DNA from: Candidatus Obscuribacterales bacterium
GTDB lineage: Bacteria; Cyanobacteriota; Vampirovibrionia; Obscuribacterales; Obscuribacteraceae
Assembly: GCA_019752635.1 (NCBI GenBank)
Contig: JAIELX010000135.1
Span: 1-58,652 of the forward strand
DNA length: 58,652 nucleotides
Direction: 5' to 3'
Positions within the stretch are counted from its first letter, which is position 1; each line of letters begins with the position of its first letter. The notes under the pieces are model-generated. The model saw only the letters and a list, made by a program, of their open reading frames with translations, made no database searches and had not been told where the DNA came from. Position numbers and translations under genes: made by a program. This document shows, piece by piece, positions 35,353 through 43,692 of this stretch.

Positions 35353-36039
35353 ATGGCAGACACTAATGAAAGCAATCTCGAGAGCGCCACTAGCGATGAA
35401 CAAAATCCTGGTGTTAAAGTTGGGGACCTATTGACCAATCCGGCTTACAGCGGAGTATTCCAAAAGGATAAGCAGCCGTCCGTGATCGTTTGCGGGGTTG
35501 GGTTGGAGGCAGACTCGACGGTTGCTTTGCACCTTGAATTCTCGGCGATTCCCGAGTTTGCCAATCAGTTACCAGGGCGAATCATTGAAAATCCAATTCC
35601 TCGTCTCGGTTTGAGCGGGGAGTGTCCGGAGCCTCCTGCTGCTCCCCGTCCGCTTGCCGGTTTCGAGCCGGGTCTGCTTCCGGAAACGACTTCTAGGGCA
35701 TCCGATCCGCCCGGAGGATCGTATCGGCCTCTAGAAAGCCCGGAACCGTCGTCTGGAGCGACGGCCACCAGTTCCCGCCCAGCCGGAGGAGGTCTCTCCG
35801 GGGCAGGGAGCGGCGGTCGTTTCGCCGGGAGCGGTGGAGGCGAACTCGGAGCCCTCCGTCCGAGGCGGGTGACGGTGGAGAGCGTCATCGAACAGTGGGG
35901 AATCCAGACTCATGAGAATCCAGCGGAGGCATTACAAGAACTGATGCGAAGTCTTCAGCGAAAGGGGCTAAGCGCTCGTGCGCCGATCTCTGGACCCGGG
36001 GCTCCGATCGCTCCTCCTCCGCCGACGAAACGAAGATAG
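35353..36039 (+). CDS. Pro/Gly/Ser-rich protein of unknown function
   Basis: 228 residues from the ATG at 35353, with GGAG eight bases before it. After a small N-terminal region (about 1-75) comes a long low-complexity segment rich in Pro, Ser, Gly and Arg (about 85-175), then a short C-terminal helix region with E-S-V-I-E-Q-W-G and a Pro-rich end (P-P-P-P-T-K-R-R). The low-complexity segment also leaves long open frames on the other strand, which are shadows. No family recognised. Confidence 0.55.
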   Translation: MADTNESNLESATSDEQNPGVKVGDLLTNPAYSGVFQKDKQPSVIVCGVGLEADSTVALHLEFSAIPEFANQLPGRIIENPIPRLGLSGECPEPPAAPRPLAGFEPGLLPETTSRASDPPGGSYRPLESPEPSSGATATSSRPAGGGLSGAGSGGRFAGSGGGELGALRPRRVTVESVIEQWGIQTHENPAEALQELMRSLQRKGLSARAPISGPGAPIAPPPPTKRR

Positions 36040-36114
36040 AACTGTCCACTGTCAATAGTCGAATGACGATATGGACTTCACTTTTTCGTGGTAACTCATC
36101 TTTGGCGGTGCTCG

Positions 36115-37344
36115 ATGCCGTGTGAGATAATGCTCAATCTGCCCCTAGGAGTTGACGTGTACCCTCAAATCGACGTGGTGAGAGCTCGCCGAGAAACGCC
36201 CGGTTGCACCAAAGTTGTGCATTTCAACAATGCGGGCGCATCGCTGACGCCAACGCCGGTGTCACAGGCGGTTCATGAATACTTGCGCTGCGAAGAATTA
36301 ACCGGAGGGTACGAAGCCGAGTCTCTTCGGGCGGAGCAAATCGACCGGTTTTACCAGAACGCCGCCAGGTTATTGAATTGCCAGCGTGATGAAGTTGCCT
36401 TCGTTGAAAGTGCAACACGCGCTTGGGACATGGCATTTTACTCGCTGCAGTTTGCCCCGGGCGATCGAATCATTACAGGGCATTCGGAATACGCTAGCAA
36501 TTACATTGCGTTCCTTCAGACTGCCAGGAAAACCGGTGCAATCATTGACGTGATTCCCAACGACGAACGCGGGCAAATCTCAGTTGAACGTTTGCAGTCG
36601 GCGATCACGGAAAAAACGAAACTGATTGCTATCACCCATGTTCCAACCAACGGGGGGCTCGTAAATCCGGCGGCGGAAATTGGTCGCATTGCGAAAGCTG
36701 CTCGTGTTTTGTACTTGGTGGACGCTTGTCAGTCCGTAGGACAGATGCCGATAGATGTCGAACAGATCAAATGCGACATTCTGTCTTGCACTGGCAGGAA
36801 ATTCTTGCGGGGACCCAGAGGCACCGGCATTCTCTACATGGAACGCTCATTGGTTCAGCGAGTTGAACCTGTTTTTCTTGACTTGCACGCGGCGGACTGG
36901 GTGGAGCGAGATCACTACACAGTGCGCTCGGATGCCCGGCGATTTGAAACCTGGGAATGCAATTACGCAAACAAGGTCGGTTTGTCCCAAGCGATAGATT
37001 ATGCGTTGGATTGGGGACTGGAAAGCATATGGGCACGCGTTTCCGAGCTTGCCTCAACGCTAAGGAATCGTCTGCTTGAAGTTCCCGGGATCGAGGTGCA
37101 TGACATTGGTGAGACCAAATGCGGTATTGTCACATTCTCCCACTCAAACGTCGGGTCCGGACATATAGCCGAGGAGCTGAGCAAGCTCAGCATAAATGTT
37201 TCCACCTCTACACCGTTCGGCACGCGAATCGATATGGATGAGCGAGGATTGTCGGCAATCGTCAGGGCTTCCGTTCATTATTACAATTTCGAGGACGAAA
37301 TCGAATATTTCATCCAGTCTCTTCAAAAGGTAGTCCAGCCATAA
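36115..37344 (+). CDS. PLP-dependent class V aminotransferase / cysteine desulfurase-like enzyme
   Basis: A fold-type I pyridoxal-phosphate enzyme of about 409 residues; the start is open between 36088 (GTG), 36115 (ATG) and 36130 (ATG). Marks: F-N-N-A-G-A-S (substrate loop), A-T-R-A-W-D (phosphate contact), I-T-H-V-P-T-N-G-G-L, V-D-A-C-Q-S-V-G with the PLP-pyridine Asp, and the Schiff-base Lys in C-T-G-R-K-F-L-R-G-P-R-G-T-G. The last motif is shared with class V enzymes such as SufS-type desulfurases, isopenicillin N epimerase-like and EgtE-like lyases. No SUF or ergothioneine gene is adjacent, so the substrate stays open. Convergent with the DUF5519 gene. Confidence 0.8.
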   Translation: MPCEIMLNLPLGVDVYPQIDVVRARRETPGCTKVVHFNNAGASLTPTPVSQAVHEYLRCEELTGGYEAESLRAEQIDRFYQNAARLLNCQRDEVAFVESATRAWDMAFYSLQFAPGDRIITGHSEYASNYIAFLQTARKTGAIIDVIPNDERGQISVERLQSAITEKTKLIAITHVPTNGGLVNPAAEIGRIAKAARVLYLVDACQSVGQMPIDVEQIKCDILSCTGRKFLRGPRGTGILYMERSLVQRVEPVFLDLHAADWVERDHYTVRSDARRFETWECNYANKVGLSQAIDYALDWGLESIWARVSELASTLRNRLLEVPGIEVHDIGETKCGIVTFSHSNVGSGHIAEELSKLSINVSTSTPFGTRIDMDERGLSAIVRASVHYYNFEDEIEYFIQSLQKVVQP

Positions 37345-37408
37345 ATCAATCCTTATGGCTCGCATCTGCAGGTGTAGCCATCGCGAGTTTCAAATCGTTG
37401 CTCTGCCA

Positions 37409-37741
37409 TCAATATTCTTCGAGTGCAAGCTTGAAGAGTCTGACTACTTCTTCAACGTGTTCCGTTCGGGAAAATCTCAACTCGATCCACTCCGAATTTG
37501 CGGACCGATGATGATGAACCTCGGAATCGGCAGGATGAGACAGTCCTTCTCGCTTGATTAGCTTCTTGGTCAAGCGCACATCGATTTCGTTGTCGTTGTG
37601 AAAATGTGCAATTTCCTTGCCGTGGTAGAAGATAGCCGAGCCCCCGGCAACTTTTGAAGGCCTATCCGTCAAACCCTCGAAGGTTTCCAGTTTTTCGATC
37701 AGTTCTCTTCGAAGACTTGACACTGCTGTAGTTTCGCCCAT
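37409..37741 (-). CDS. DUF5519 (luciferase-associated domain) protein
   Basis: 110 residues. The middle, with K-E-I-A-H-F-H-N-D-N-E-I-D-V-R-L-T, and the end S-E-W-I-E-L-R-F followed by a helix V-V-R-L-F-K-L-A, match the DUF5519 pattern (conserved H-x-H before a D-V-R-L strand, then W-I/V on a final strand). The family has no assigned reaction despite its historic name. The gene is divergent from the kinase at 37840, with about 100 bases between the starts. Confidence 0.65.
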   Translation of the reverse strand: MGETTAVSSLRRELIEKLETFEGLTDRPSKVAGGSAIFYHGKEIAHFHNDNEIDVRLTKKLIKREGLSHPADSEVHHHRSANSEWIELRFSRTEHVEEVVRLFKLALEEY

Positions 37742-37839
37742 CTCGCCGGATTGGATCTTAACATAGATGGTTCTGTGACTCCGGGTATAAAGGTGGGACA
37801 GGCAAGACCAGTTTACCTAGCCAAAGGGACCAGCTTGAA

Positions 37840-40401
37840 ATGGAAGCCAAGCAAAAAGATGCCAACGCTGTAGAGATCAAGGGAACTCCCGCCCCCACTC
37901 GGAAATGTCCTGCCTGTGGCGAGCTTTATGACAAGGGGGTTAGCAAATGTTCGATTGATGGTTCGCTGCTTTGCCCCATTTCAGTAACAGATGCACTGCT
38001 GGGGCAAACGGTTGACGGTAAATACACCTTGTTGAGCGTCGTCGGCACCGGCGGTTATAGCACCGTATACAGTGCCACTCAAGAATCCCTTCAACGAACC
38101 GTCGCCGTAAAGGTTCTCAACCACGCGCTTTCTTCTCAAGTAGACAAAGTTCAGCGATTTGATCACGAGGCTAGAATAATTAGCCGGCTTTCGCATCATA
38201 ATCTCGCTGCAGTCATCGACTATGGCTTGCTCGATGACGGGCGTCCGTTCATTGTTATGGAGTATGTGGATGGCCGGGCATTGTCGGTCCATCTATTCGA
38301 AAACGGAGCGATGCAATGGCGTGTTGCGGTAAAGATGTTTCTCCTTGCCGCGGAGGGGATTGAAACGGTTCACAAGGCTAAGATTGTGCATCGTGATATC
38401 AAGCCCAGCAACATCATTATCAATCGGGATGCTTCTGTAGTAAAAGTGACTGATTTCGGGCTGGCAAAAAGTTTGGAACCCGACCATTCGAGCTTGACGG
38501 CAACCGGTGAAACCATTGGCACCCCGGCGTATATGAGCCCGGAACAATGTACGGGCGGGACCTTGGATGTCCGCTCCGACATCTATTCATTTGGCTGTGT
38601 CATGTACGAAACCCTCACAGGCAAGAAGGTGGCCGACGGAGCCTCGGCGCTAGAGATACTTCACAAGCAATTGAATCAAACGCCGAGATCCTTTGCGGAG
38701 CAGGGGTGTAAAACGGTTCCTGATGATTTGGAAAAGATAGTAAGAAGGTGCCTGGCTAAAGATCCTGAGTTGAGATTTCAGACCATGAGCGAGTTGGGCG
38801 ATGCACTGTCGTCATGTCTGCAAGGCTCAAGCGTGAAGGAATTCCCGCCGGTAGAGAGGACTGGGGAATCAAGGAAATCCGCTTTCTCCAAAATAGCCGT
38901 TATCTGCAGTGCATGTTTACTGGTGATTGCTGGTGTGGTAGGAATCGCACTCTTAAATCCGACCCGGACCGATGAGGCGTCGGAACCGATCGCGCGCATC
39001 TCTACCGTCGCAAAGTTTCCCCCTCTTCCGGATTCTAGAGAACCAGTTGTCACCGACGACGTGAGCGAGCTACTCCGACAGTTTGGCGTTATTCAAAATC
39101 GGGCGAACCTTTTGAGTGCAGAAGGCAAATCGGCTGAAGCCGATGATATGCAATCGCAACTCAACTCATTCAAGGAGCTCTACGAAGGCCAGTTTACGAA
39201 TCCGAGCGATCGCTCCACTGAACTTCAAATGGTCGGTGTCTACGGTCCCACATCAGGGCGCTGGGACAGCAAAAACGGACCTGTCGTAAATGTTCACGTC
39301 ACCTATACCGGTGCCCCAATCGTCCTGGCGCTGACCGCATACGAATCCGTTATCTGGAAACTATCGGTAGATCCCGGAGTTCGCATCAAGCAAGTAGTTA
39401 CGTCAGGATACTATCGCCAGAAAGTTGACGGACTTCCACCGGGTGTTCCTGTGTGGAGCAGCTCTTATGAAGAACGCCGGGATACTCCTGAGGCGAATGG
39501 TCGCAAACCATTCTTTTATGCATACTCCAAGTCGGAGGGATCTTTCCACAAAGCGGTGAGTGCCTTGAAAGTTATGTTGAACCTCAATCTGCGAACATTC
39601 CAAGGACAATATAGCGCGGATGGCAAAACGATTATCGTCGGTCCCTCCGATAAGATCTGGCGCGCTCAGCAAGTTTTGTACAGGATGAGAGATCTTTACG
39701 CCAAAGCTAATGTTAAGGTCAATCAGACTCTCGATCATATGCTTAACGAATTTTCGTTTGAAGGGGTATACCGAACGGGAATGTTCGACGGCGGCGTTGC
39801 CAAATTCGTAGGAGCAAACCCGCTTAAATCGACTGCTCGCCCTTGTGGAGGTGTGCGCGCAGTAGCACGTGACAAGGATGGCGAACTCTTTGGTATCACC
39901 GATCATGCGTTCGTCAAAGTTGACGAGAAAGGCGGCGGCAAAGAAGTCAAAACCCCGATCGAATTGCCCAGAATAAGCTGGGCGTGCGGACTAGCTTTCG
40001 ATTCGAAACGGAACTGTTTTGTAATCGCGTCGCTCGGCGGCGAAGGTTTTCTCCATCGATATTATCCGCGGACAAAGAATTGGGACGTTTCAAGTCTAGA
40101 TAATCTGGACCTTTGCGGATTAGCGTACTCACCCGAGGATGACTGCCTGTATGGTATTGAGCGTGGTCTTGCTTTGGTTCGATTTGATGCCGACGGCAAG
40201 CCTCTGGAGCGCTTCCCGCTAAAAGGAAGCACATTGCCGCCCAAGGATTTACACCCAATGTCGGGTCAGCTCTATTGCAAAGACAATTTCCTCATTTGGA
40301 TGCCTTTTTCACACGCTTCAGGGTCCACTGCGGAATATGCTTATCTGCTGGACAAAAGGACGGGCGAAGTGCTGCGTCGAATGGAGATTGTTCCTCGGTG
40401 A
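37840..40401 (+). CDS. zinc-ribbon Hanks-type Ser/Thr protein kinase with a membrane anchor and a large C-terminal sensor part
   Basis: 853 residues. Residues 24-43 form a zinc-ribbon-like motif (C-P-A-C-G ... C-S-I-D-G). The kinase domain (about 60-335) is complete: G-T-G-G-Y-S-T-V loop, the V-K-V Lys, H-R-D-I-K-P-S-N, V-T-D-F-G-L-A-K and S-P-E-Q. One membrane helix follows at about 352-372. The outer half includes a Glu/Lys-rich segment, an unknown domain (about 470-630), and from about 640 to the end a beta-propeller-like region with repeated A-x-A-R-D-K-D-G, L-A-F-D-S-K-R-N and L-A-Y-S-P-E-D-D blades. It should phosphorylate cytoplasmic proteins in answer to an envelope signal. Confidence 0.88.
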   Translation: MEAKQKDANAVEIKGTPAPTRKCPACGELYDKGVSKCSIDGSLLCPISVTDALLGQTVDGKYTLLSVVGTGGYSTVYSATQESLQRTVAVKVLNHALSSQVDKVQRFDHEARIISRLSHHNLAAVIDYGLLDDGRPFIVMEYVDGRALSVHLFENGAMQWRVAVKMFLLAAEGIETVHKAKIVHRDIKPSNIIINRDASVVKVTDFGLAKSLEPDHSSLTATGETIGTPAYMSPEQCTGGTLDVRSDIYSFGCVMYETLTGKKVADGASALEILHKQLNQTPRSFAEQGCKTVPDDLEKIVRRCLAKDPELRFQTMSELGDALSSCLQGSSVKEFPPVERTGESRKSAFSKIAVICSACLLVIAGVVGIALLNPTRTDEASEPIARISTVAKFPPLPDSREPVVTDDVSELLRQFGVIQNRANLLSAEGKSAEADDMQSQLNSFKELYEGQFTNPSDRSTELQMVGVYGPTSGRWDSKNGPVVNVHVTYTGAPIVLALTAYESVIWKLSVDPGVRIKQVVTSGYYRQKVDGLPPGVPVWSSSYEERRDTPEANGRKPFFYAYSKSEGSFHKAVSALKVMLNLNLRTFQGQYSADGKTIIVGPSDKIWRAQQVLYRMRDLYAKANVKVNQTLDHMLNEFSFEGVYRTGMFDGGVAKFVGANPLKSTARPCGGVRAVARDKDGELFGITDHAFVKVDEKGGGKEVKTPIELPRISWACGLAFDSKRNCFVIASLGGEGFLHRYYPRTKNWDVSSLDNLDLCGLAYSPEDDCLYGIERGLALVRFDADGKPLERFPLKGSTLPPKDLHPMSGQLYCKDNFLIWMPFSHASGSTAEYAYLLDKRTGEVLRRMEIVPR

Positions 40402-40427
40402 GACTTTCTCAGAGCCGGCTGCAATCA

Positions 40428-40865
40428 CTAACCGAAGGAACTAATCCTTTGCCGGATTGTCGGCTCCAGATCCTTTGGAACGGGAGACTGCTCTTCACGT
40501 GGCTTCTCATGGGGCGGAGTCTGCAACAATTGCTGGTGCGCCTTGGGATTCAGCGACGAGCTGCCACAGTTCCTTAGCACCTCAACTACCGTTCTGAGTG
40601 GCTGCACCGGCGGTAGCAGATACTGATTCAATACGACCTGAATAATTGCCTTCGCTCGGTCCGGTTCCGTGACCGTATTTGGAATCGAGTTCGGCAAGAA
40701 AAGTTTGGGCAGCAGCGCCGGTATTTCCTGCGCATCGGGTTTCGTGTCGCTCTTGTTTTGATCCTTGAGCTTACGTGCAACCGGCAATCTAAACTCAGTC
40801 GTAGAGAGGTCTTCGCGATCTGTACTATTGTTGTCTTCAAAGTCGTTATCATAGGTTTCTAACAT
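40428..40865 (-). CDS. small acidic-start protein of unknown function
   Basis: 145 residues from the ATG at 40865, with GGAGG eight bases upstream. The beginning is acidic (Y-D-N-D-F-E-D-N), the middle has a short fold-like part A-I-I-Q-V-V-L-N-Q-Y-L-L-P-P-V-Q-P-L, and the end is Pro/Gln-rich. No family recognised. It lies 26 bases from the convergent kinase gene. Confidence 0.5.
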   Translation of the reverse strand: MLETYDNDFEDNNSTDREDLSTTEFRLPVARKLKDQNKSDTKPDAQEIPALLPKLFLPNSIPNTVTEPDRAKAIIQVVLNQYLLPPVQPLRTVVEVLRNCGSSSLNPKAHQQLLQTPPHEKPREEQSPVPKDLEPTIRQRISSFG

Positions 40866-41103
40866 TGGGTCTACCTCCACATCCTTGTTCCAAATCTACA
40901 TTTCGAATTGGGGAAGAATAGGGGACTGGAGAAAAATTCGGCGTTAAACCTTTGCCAAAAATTTCGTCTACTTTCGTGTCAGCCTTGGCTCGCTCAGCCA
41001 ACAGCTCTTGCCCAAGCTTGCTCGATTCCAAATCTGCTTGGCGATGAGGTGTCTGCTGACAGCCGGGTGCAATTGGGCAAGGAGCCGTGTCATTTCTCTC
41101 CAA
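40849..41103 (-). CDS. possible small protein between katG and the next gene
   Basis: An 84-codon frame starting at a TTG with no good ribosome binding site. It overlaps the start of the next gene by 17 bases. The sequence is hydrophilic with one helix-like stretch (L-G-Q-E-L-L-A-E-R-A-K-A-D-T-K-V). It is kept only because the 310 bases here would otherwise be empty; it may not be a gene. Confidence 0.25.
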   Translation of the reverse strand: MERNDTAPCPIAPGCQQTPHRQADLESSKLGQELLAERAKADTKVDEIFGKGLTPNFSPVPYSSPIRNVDLEQGCGGRPNVRNL

Positions 41104-41176
41104 ACGCGGTAGATTCCAACGTTTGGAGCCTCAAAACGACACGCTACTCGCCGCAGCGATTGGTCCGTTGCCCGCC

Positions 41177-43396
41177 CTATTTGCGGGAAACCAGGTCATA
41201 GCGATCCAAATTCATCACCTTATTCCAGGCTCTGACGAAATCGTTAACGAACTTCTGTTTGCCGTCATCGCTGGCGTAGACTTCAACCAGTGCGCGCAGT
41301 TGAGAGTGCGCACCGAAGACTAGATCTGCGGAAGTGGCTGTCCACTTAGGTTTTCCCGTTGTGCGGTCCGTGCCTTCGTAAACGTTCTTGCCAGAGGTAG
41401 AAGGTTTCCACGCGGTACCGATGTCCAACAGATTGGTGAAGAAGTCGTTGGTCAATGTGCCGGGGCGGTCAGTAAACACTCCGTGCCGGGATTGACCGTA
41501 GTTCGCGCCAAGTACTCTCATTCCTCCGACCAACACCGTCATTTCCGGCGCGGTTAGTTTCAGAAGGTTGGCACGATCTAACAGGCGCGTTTCAGGCGTC
41601 AGCGGATCACTATCTTGAAAGAAGCTCCTGAATCCGTCGCCGACAGGTTCAAGCACATCGAAAGTCGCAACATCCGTTTGTTCCTGCGAAGCATCAGTGC
41701 GACCAGCTGCGAATGGAACGGTGACCGGAGTTCCTGCCTTGTTTGCTGCTTCTTCCACTGCAGCACATCCGCCCAGTACAATCAGGTCTGCCAGAGACAC
41801 TTTCTTTCCGCCGGACTGCGAATTGTTGAATTCGTTTTGAATGCTCTCAAGAGACGAAAGCACTTTCGCTAAGCGCGGCGGTTCATTTGATTGCCAGTCT
41901 TTCTGCGGTGCTAGACGGATGCGCGCACCGTTTGCGCCACCACGTTTGTCTGTGCGACGAAAACACGCTGCGGCTCCCCAGGCGGTGGAAACCAAATCGG
42001 ACACTGACAAACCAGAAGCGATTATTTTACGCTTCAGAGCTGCGATGTCCGCGTCGTTAACCAGTTCATGGTCGGCTGCGGGCACAGGGTCCTGCCATAA
42101 CTGCGGTTCCGGAATCCAAGGTCCTAAATACCGAGTCCGAGGCCCCATGTCACGGTGCAGCAACTTGAACCACGCTTTTGCGAAGGCATCCTCCAGTTGG
42201 TCCGGATTCTCGTGGAAGCGCTTGGCTATTGGTCCATAAATCGGATCTAATCGCAACGATAGATCGGTTGTGAACATCATCGGTGCATGGCGCTTAGAAG
42301 AGTCGTGTGCATCAGGAACCGTGTCCTTCGCTTCAGGATTCTTTGGCGTCCATTGTTTTGCGCCGGCCGGACTAGTGGTGAGCTCCCATTCGTATTTGTA
42401 GAGGTTCTCTAAGAATCCGTGATCCCATTTGATCGGGTTGTTCGTCCATGCGCCTTCCAGTCCGCTGGTGATCGTGTCTGCACCGCAGCCGCTTCCAAAT
42501 TTATTTTTCCAACCCAGTCCCTGCTGTTCCATCGGAGCTGCTTCCGGTTCAGGTCCCACGTTTGTCGCTGGCGCTGCGCCGTGAGCTTTGCCGAAAGTGT
42601 GTCCTCCGACGATGAGCGCAACGGTTTCCTCATCGTTCATTGCCATGCGCGAGAATGTTTCGCGAATGTCGTGCGCTGCTGCCAACGGACACGGATTTCC
42701 GCCGGGCCCCTCGGGGTTCACATAGATCAAGCCCATCTGCACATTTGCCAGAGGCTTCTCCAGTTGACGGTCACCGCTGTATCGCTGGTCTCCAAGCCAG
42801 CTATCCTCAGGTCCCCAGAAAACGTCTTCCGGTTCCCAGACATCAGGACGTCCAAAGCCAAAGCCTAGTGTTTTGAAACCCATGGACTCCATGGCCGCGT
42901 TCCCGGCGAAGATAAGCAAATCAGCCCATGAAATTTTTTGTCCGTACTTCTTTTTGAGGGGCCAGAGTAGTCTTCGCGCTTTGTCGAGACTGACATTGTC
43001 CGGCCAACTGTTCAGTGGTGCGAACCTTTGCTGCCCTTCGCCGCCGCCGCCTCGTCCATCTGATATGCGATAAGTTCCAGCAGCGTGCCAAGACATGCGG
43101 ATGAAAAGCGGACCGTAGTGTCCGTAGTCAGCCGGCCACCAATCCTGCGAGGTCGTCATGACTTCGATGATGTCTCGCTTTAACGCCTCGACGTCTAGTT
43201 CCTTGAACTTGTCCGCATAGTCGAATTCCGCGTCCATGGGATTCGACAACTGAGAGTGAGTATGCAGAACAGAAAGATCGAGCTGGTTCGGCCACCAATC
43301 TTTGTTTGTTCTTGGGCGGCTGGTTTTTGGTGAAGGAGCTGCAATGGCGGGGCTTTCACTTTCGCTTGCGCTTCGGGTCAGGTCTTTATCGGGCAT
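41177..43396 (-). CDS. katG: bifunctional catalase-peroxidase KatG
   Basis: Breaks down hydrogen peroxide by catalase and peroxidase activity with a b-type haem. The ATG at 43396 follows GGGAGAG; an ATG 16 codons earlier is less likely. 739 residues, the normal length. Both tandem peroxidase-like domains are present. The N-terminal one has the distal R-M-S-W-H-A-A-G-T-Y-R, the Tyr in G-L-I-Y-V-N-P-E-G, and the Met in F-S-R-M-A-M-N-D-E, so the Trp-Tyr-Met adduct of catalase function can form. The proximal His lies in V-G-G-H-T-F-G-K-A-H-G. No signal peptide, so cytoplasmic. A perfect palindrome lies in the leader. A relic of a second katG C-terminus is at 48562. Confidence 0.97.
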   Translation of the reverse strand: MPDKDLTRSASESESPAIAAPSPKTSRPRTNKDWWPNQLDLSVLHTHSQLSNPMDAEFDYADKFKELDVEALKRDIIEVMTTSQDWWPADYGHYGPLFIRMSWHAAGTYRISDGRGGGGEGQQRFAPLNSWPDNVSLDKARRLLWPLKKKYGQKISWADLLIFAGNAAMESMGFKTLGFGFGRPDVWEPEDVFWGPEDSWLGDQRYSGDRQLEKPLANVQMGLIYVNPEGPGGNPCPLAAAHDIRETFSRMAMNDEETVALIVGGHTFGKAHGAAPATNVGPEPEAAPMEQQGLGWKNKFGSGCGADTITSGLEGAWTNNPIKWDHGFLENLYKYEWELTTSPAGAKQWTPKNPEAKDTVPDAHDSSKRHAPMMFTTDLSLRLDPIYGPIAKRFHENPDQLEDAFAKAWFKLLHRDMGPRTRYLGPWIPEPQLWQDPVPAADHELVNDADIAALKRKIIASGLSVSDLVSTAWGAAACFRRTDKRGGANGARIRLAPQKDWQSNEPPRLAKVLSSLESIQNEFNNSQSGGKKVSLADLIVLGGCAAVEEAANKAGTPVTVPFAAGRTDASQEQTDVATFDVLEPVGDGFRSFFQDSDPLTPETRLLDRANLLKLTAPEMTVLVGGMRVLGANYGQSRHGVFTDRPGTLTNDFFTNLLDIGTAWKPSTSGKNVYEGTDRTTGKPKWTATSADLVFGAHSQLRALVEVYASDDGKQKFVNDFVRAWNKVMNLDRYDLVSRK

Positions 43397-43692
43397 CTCA
43401 CTCTCCCTATTTCTGCGGGAGAGTAATTGTACGACCTTCGACACCCGGGTGTCGAAGGTCGTAGTGATTGCTTGACATTGTGCGTGGTTGCAATTCTGGA
43501 TCGTTCGCTGGATTGCCTGCTTGCGAAGTGCGTTGTGCCATCAGCGATTCGGAGATTCCATCGCGCGCTCCGGTTAGACTCAAGATACTCTCGAAAAACG
43601 CCATTTTAGTCACGATAAAACGCCGGTTTTGTCAAGGAGTGCGACTACTGTAGTCGAGTATTAAGATGGTGAACCATTTTGCAGACTGAATA
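43397..43692. other. divergent control region between katG and the Clp-FtsH fusion gene
   Basis: 296 bases with no supported gene. It must hold promoters for both flanking genes, both plausibly stress-induced. The one clear element is the palindrome at 43430-43463. Confidence 0.5.
43430..43463. promoter_or_regulatory. perfect 34-bp palindrome in the katG leader
   Basis: Each half reads TACGACCTTCGACACCC, and the complement follows with no spacer, centred on CCCGGG. It starts 33 bases upstream of the katG start codon. Such symmetry suits either a dimeric repressor site (a peroxide or metal regulator would fit) or a very stable RNA hairpin in the katG leader. The inner CCTTCGA/TCGAAGG is also in the hairpin at 25657. 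Confidence 0.6.

Noticed and set aside
35565..35888. Pro/Arg-rich minus-strand frame
   Set aside because: Mirror of the low-complexity segment of the gene at 35353, which has a ribosome binding site on the plus strand.
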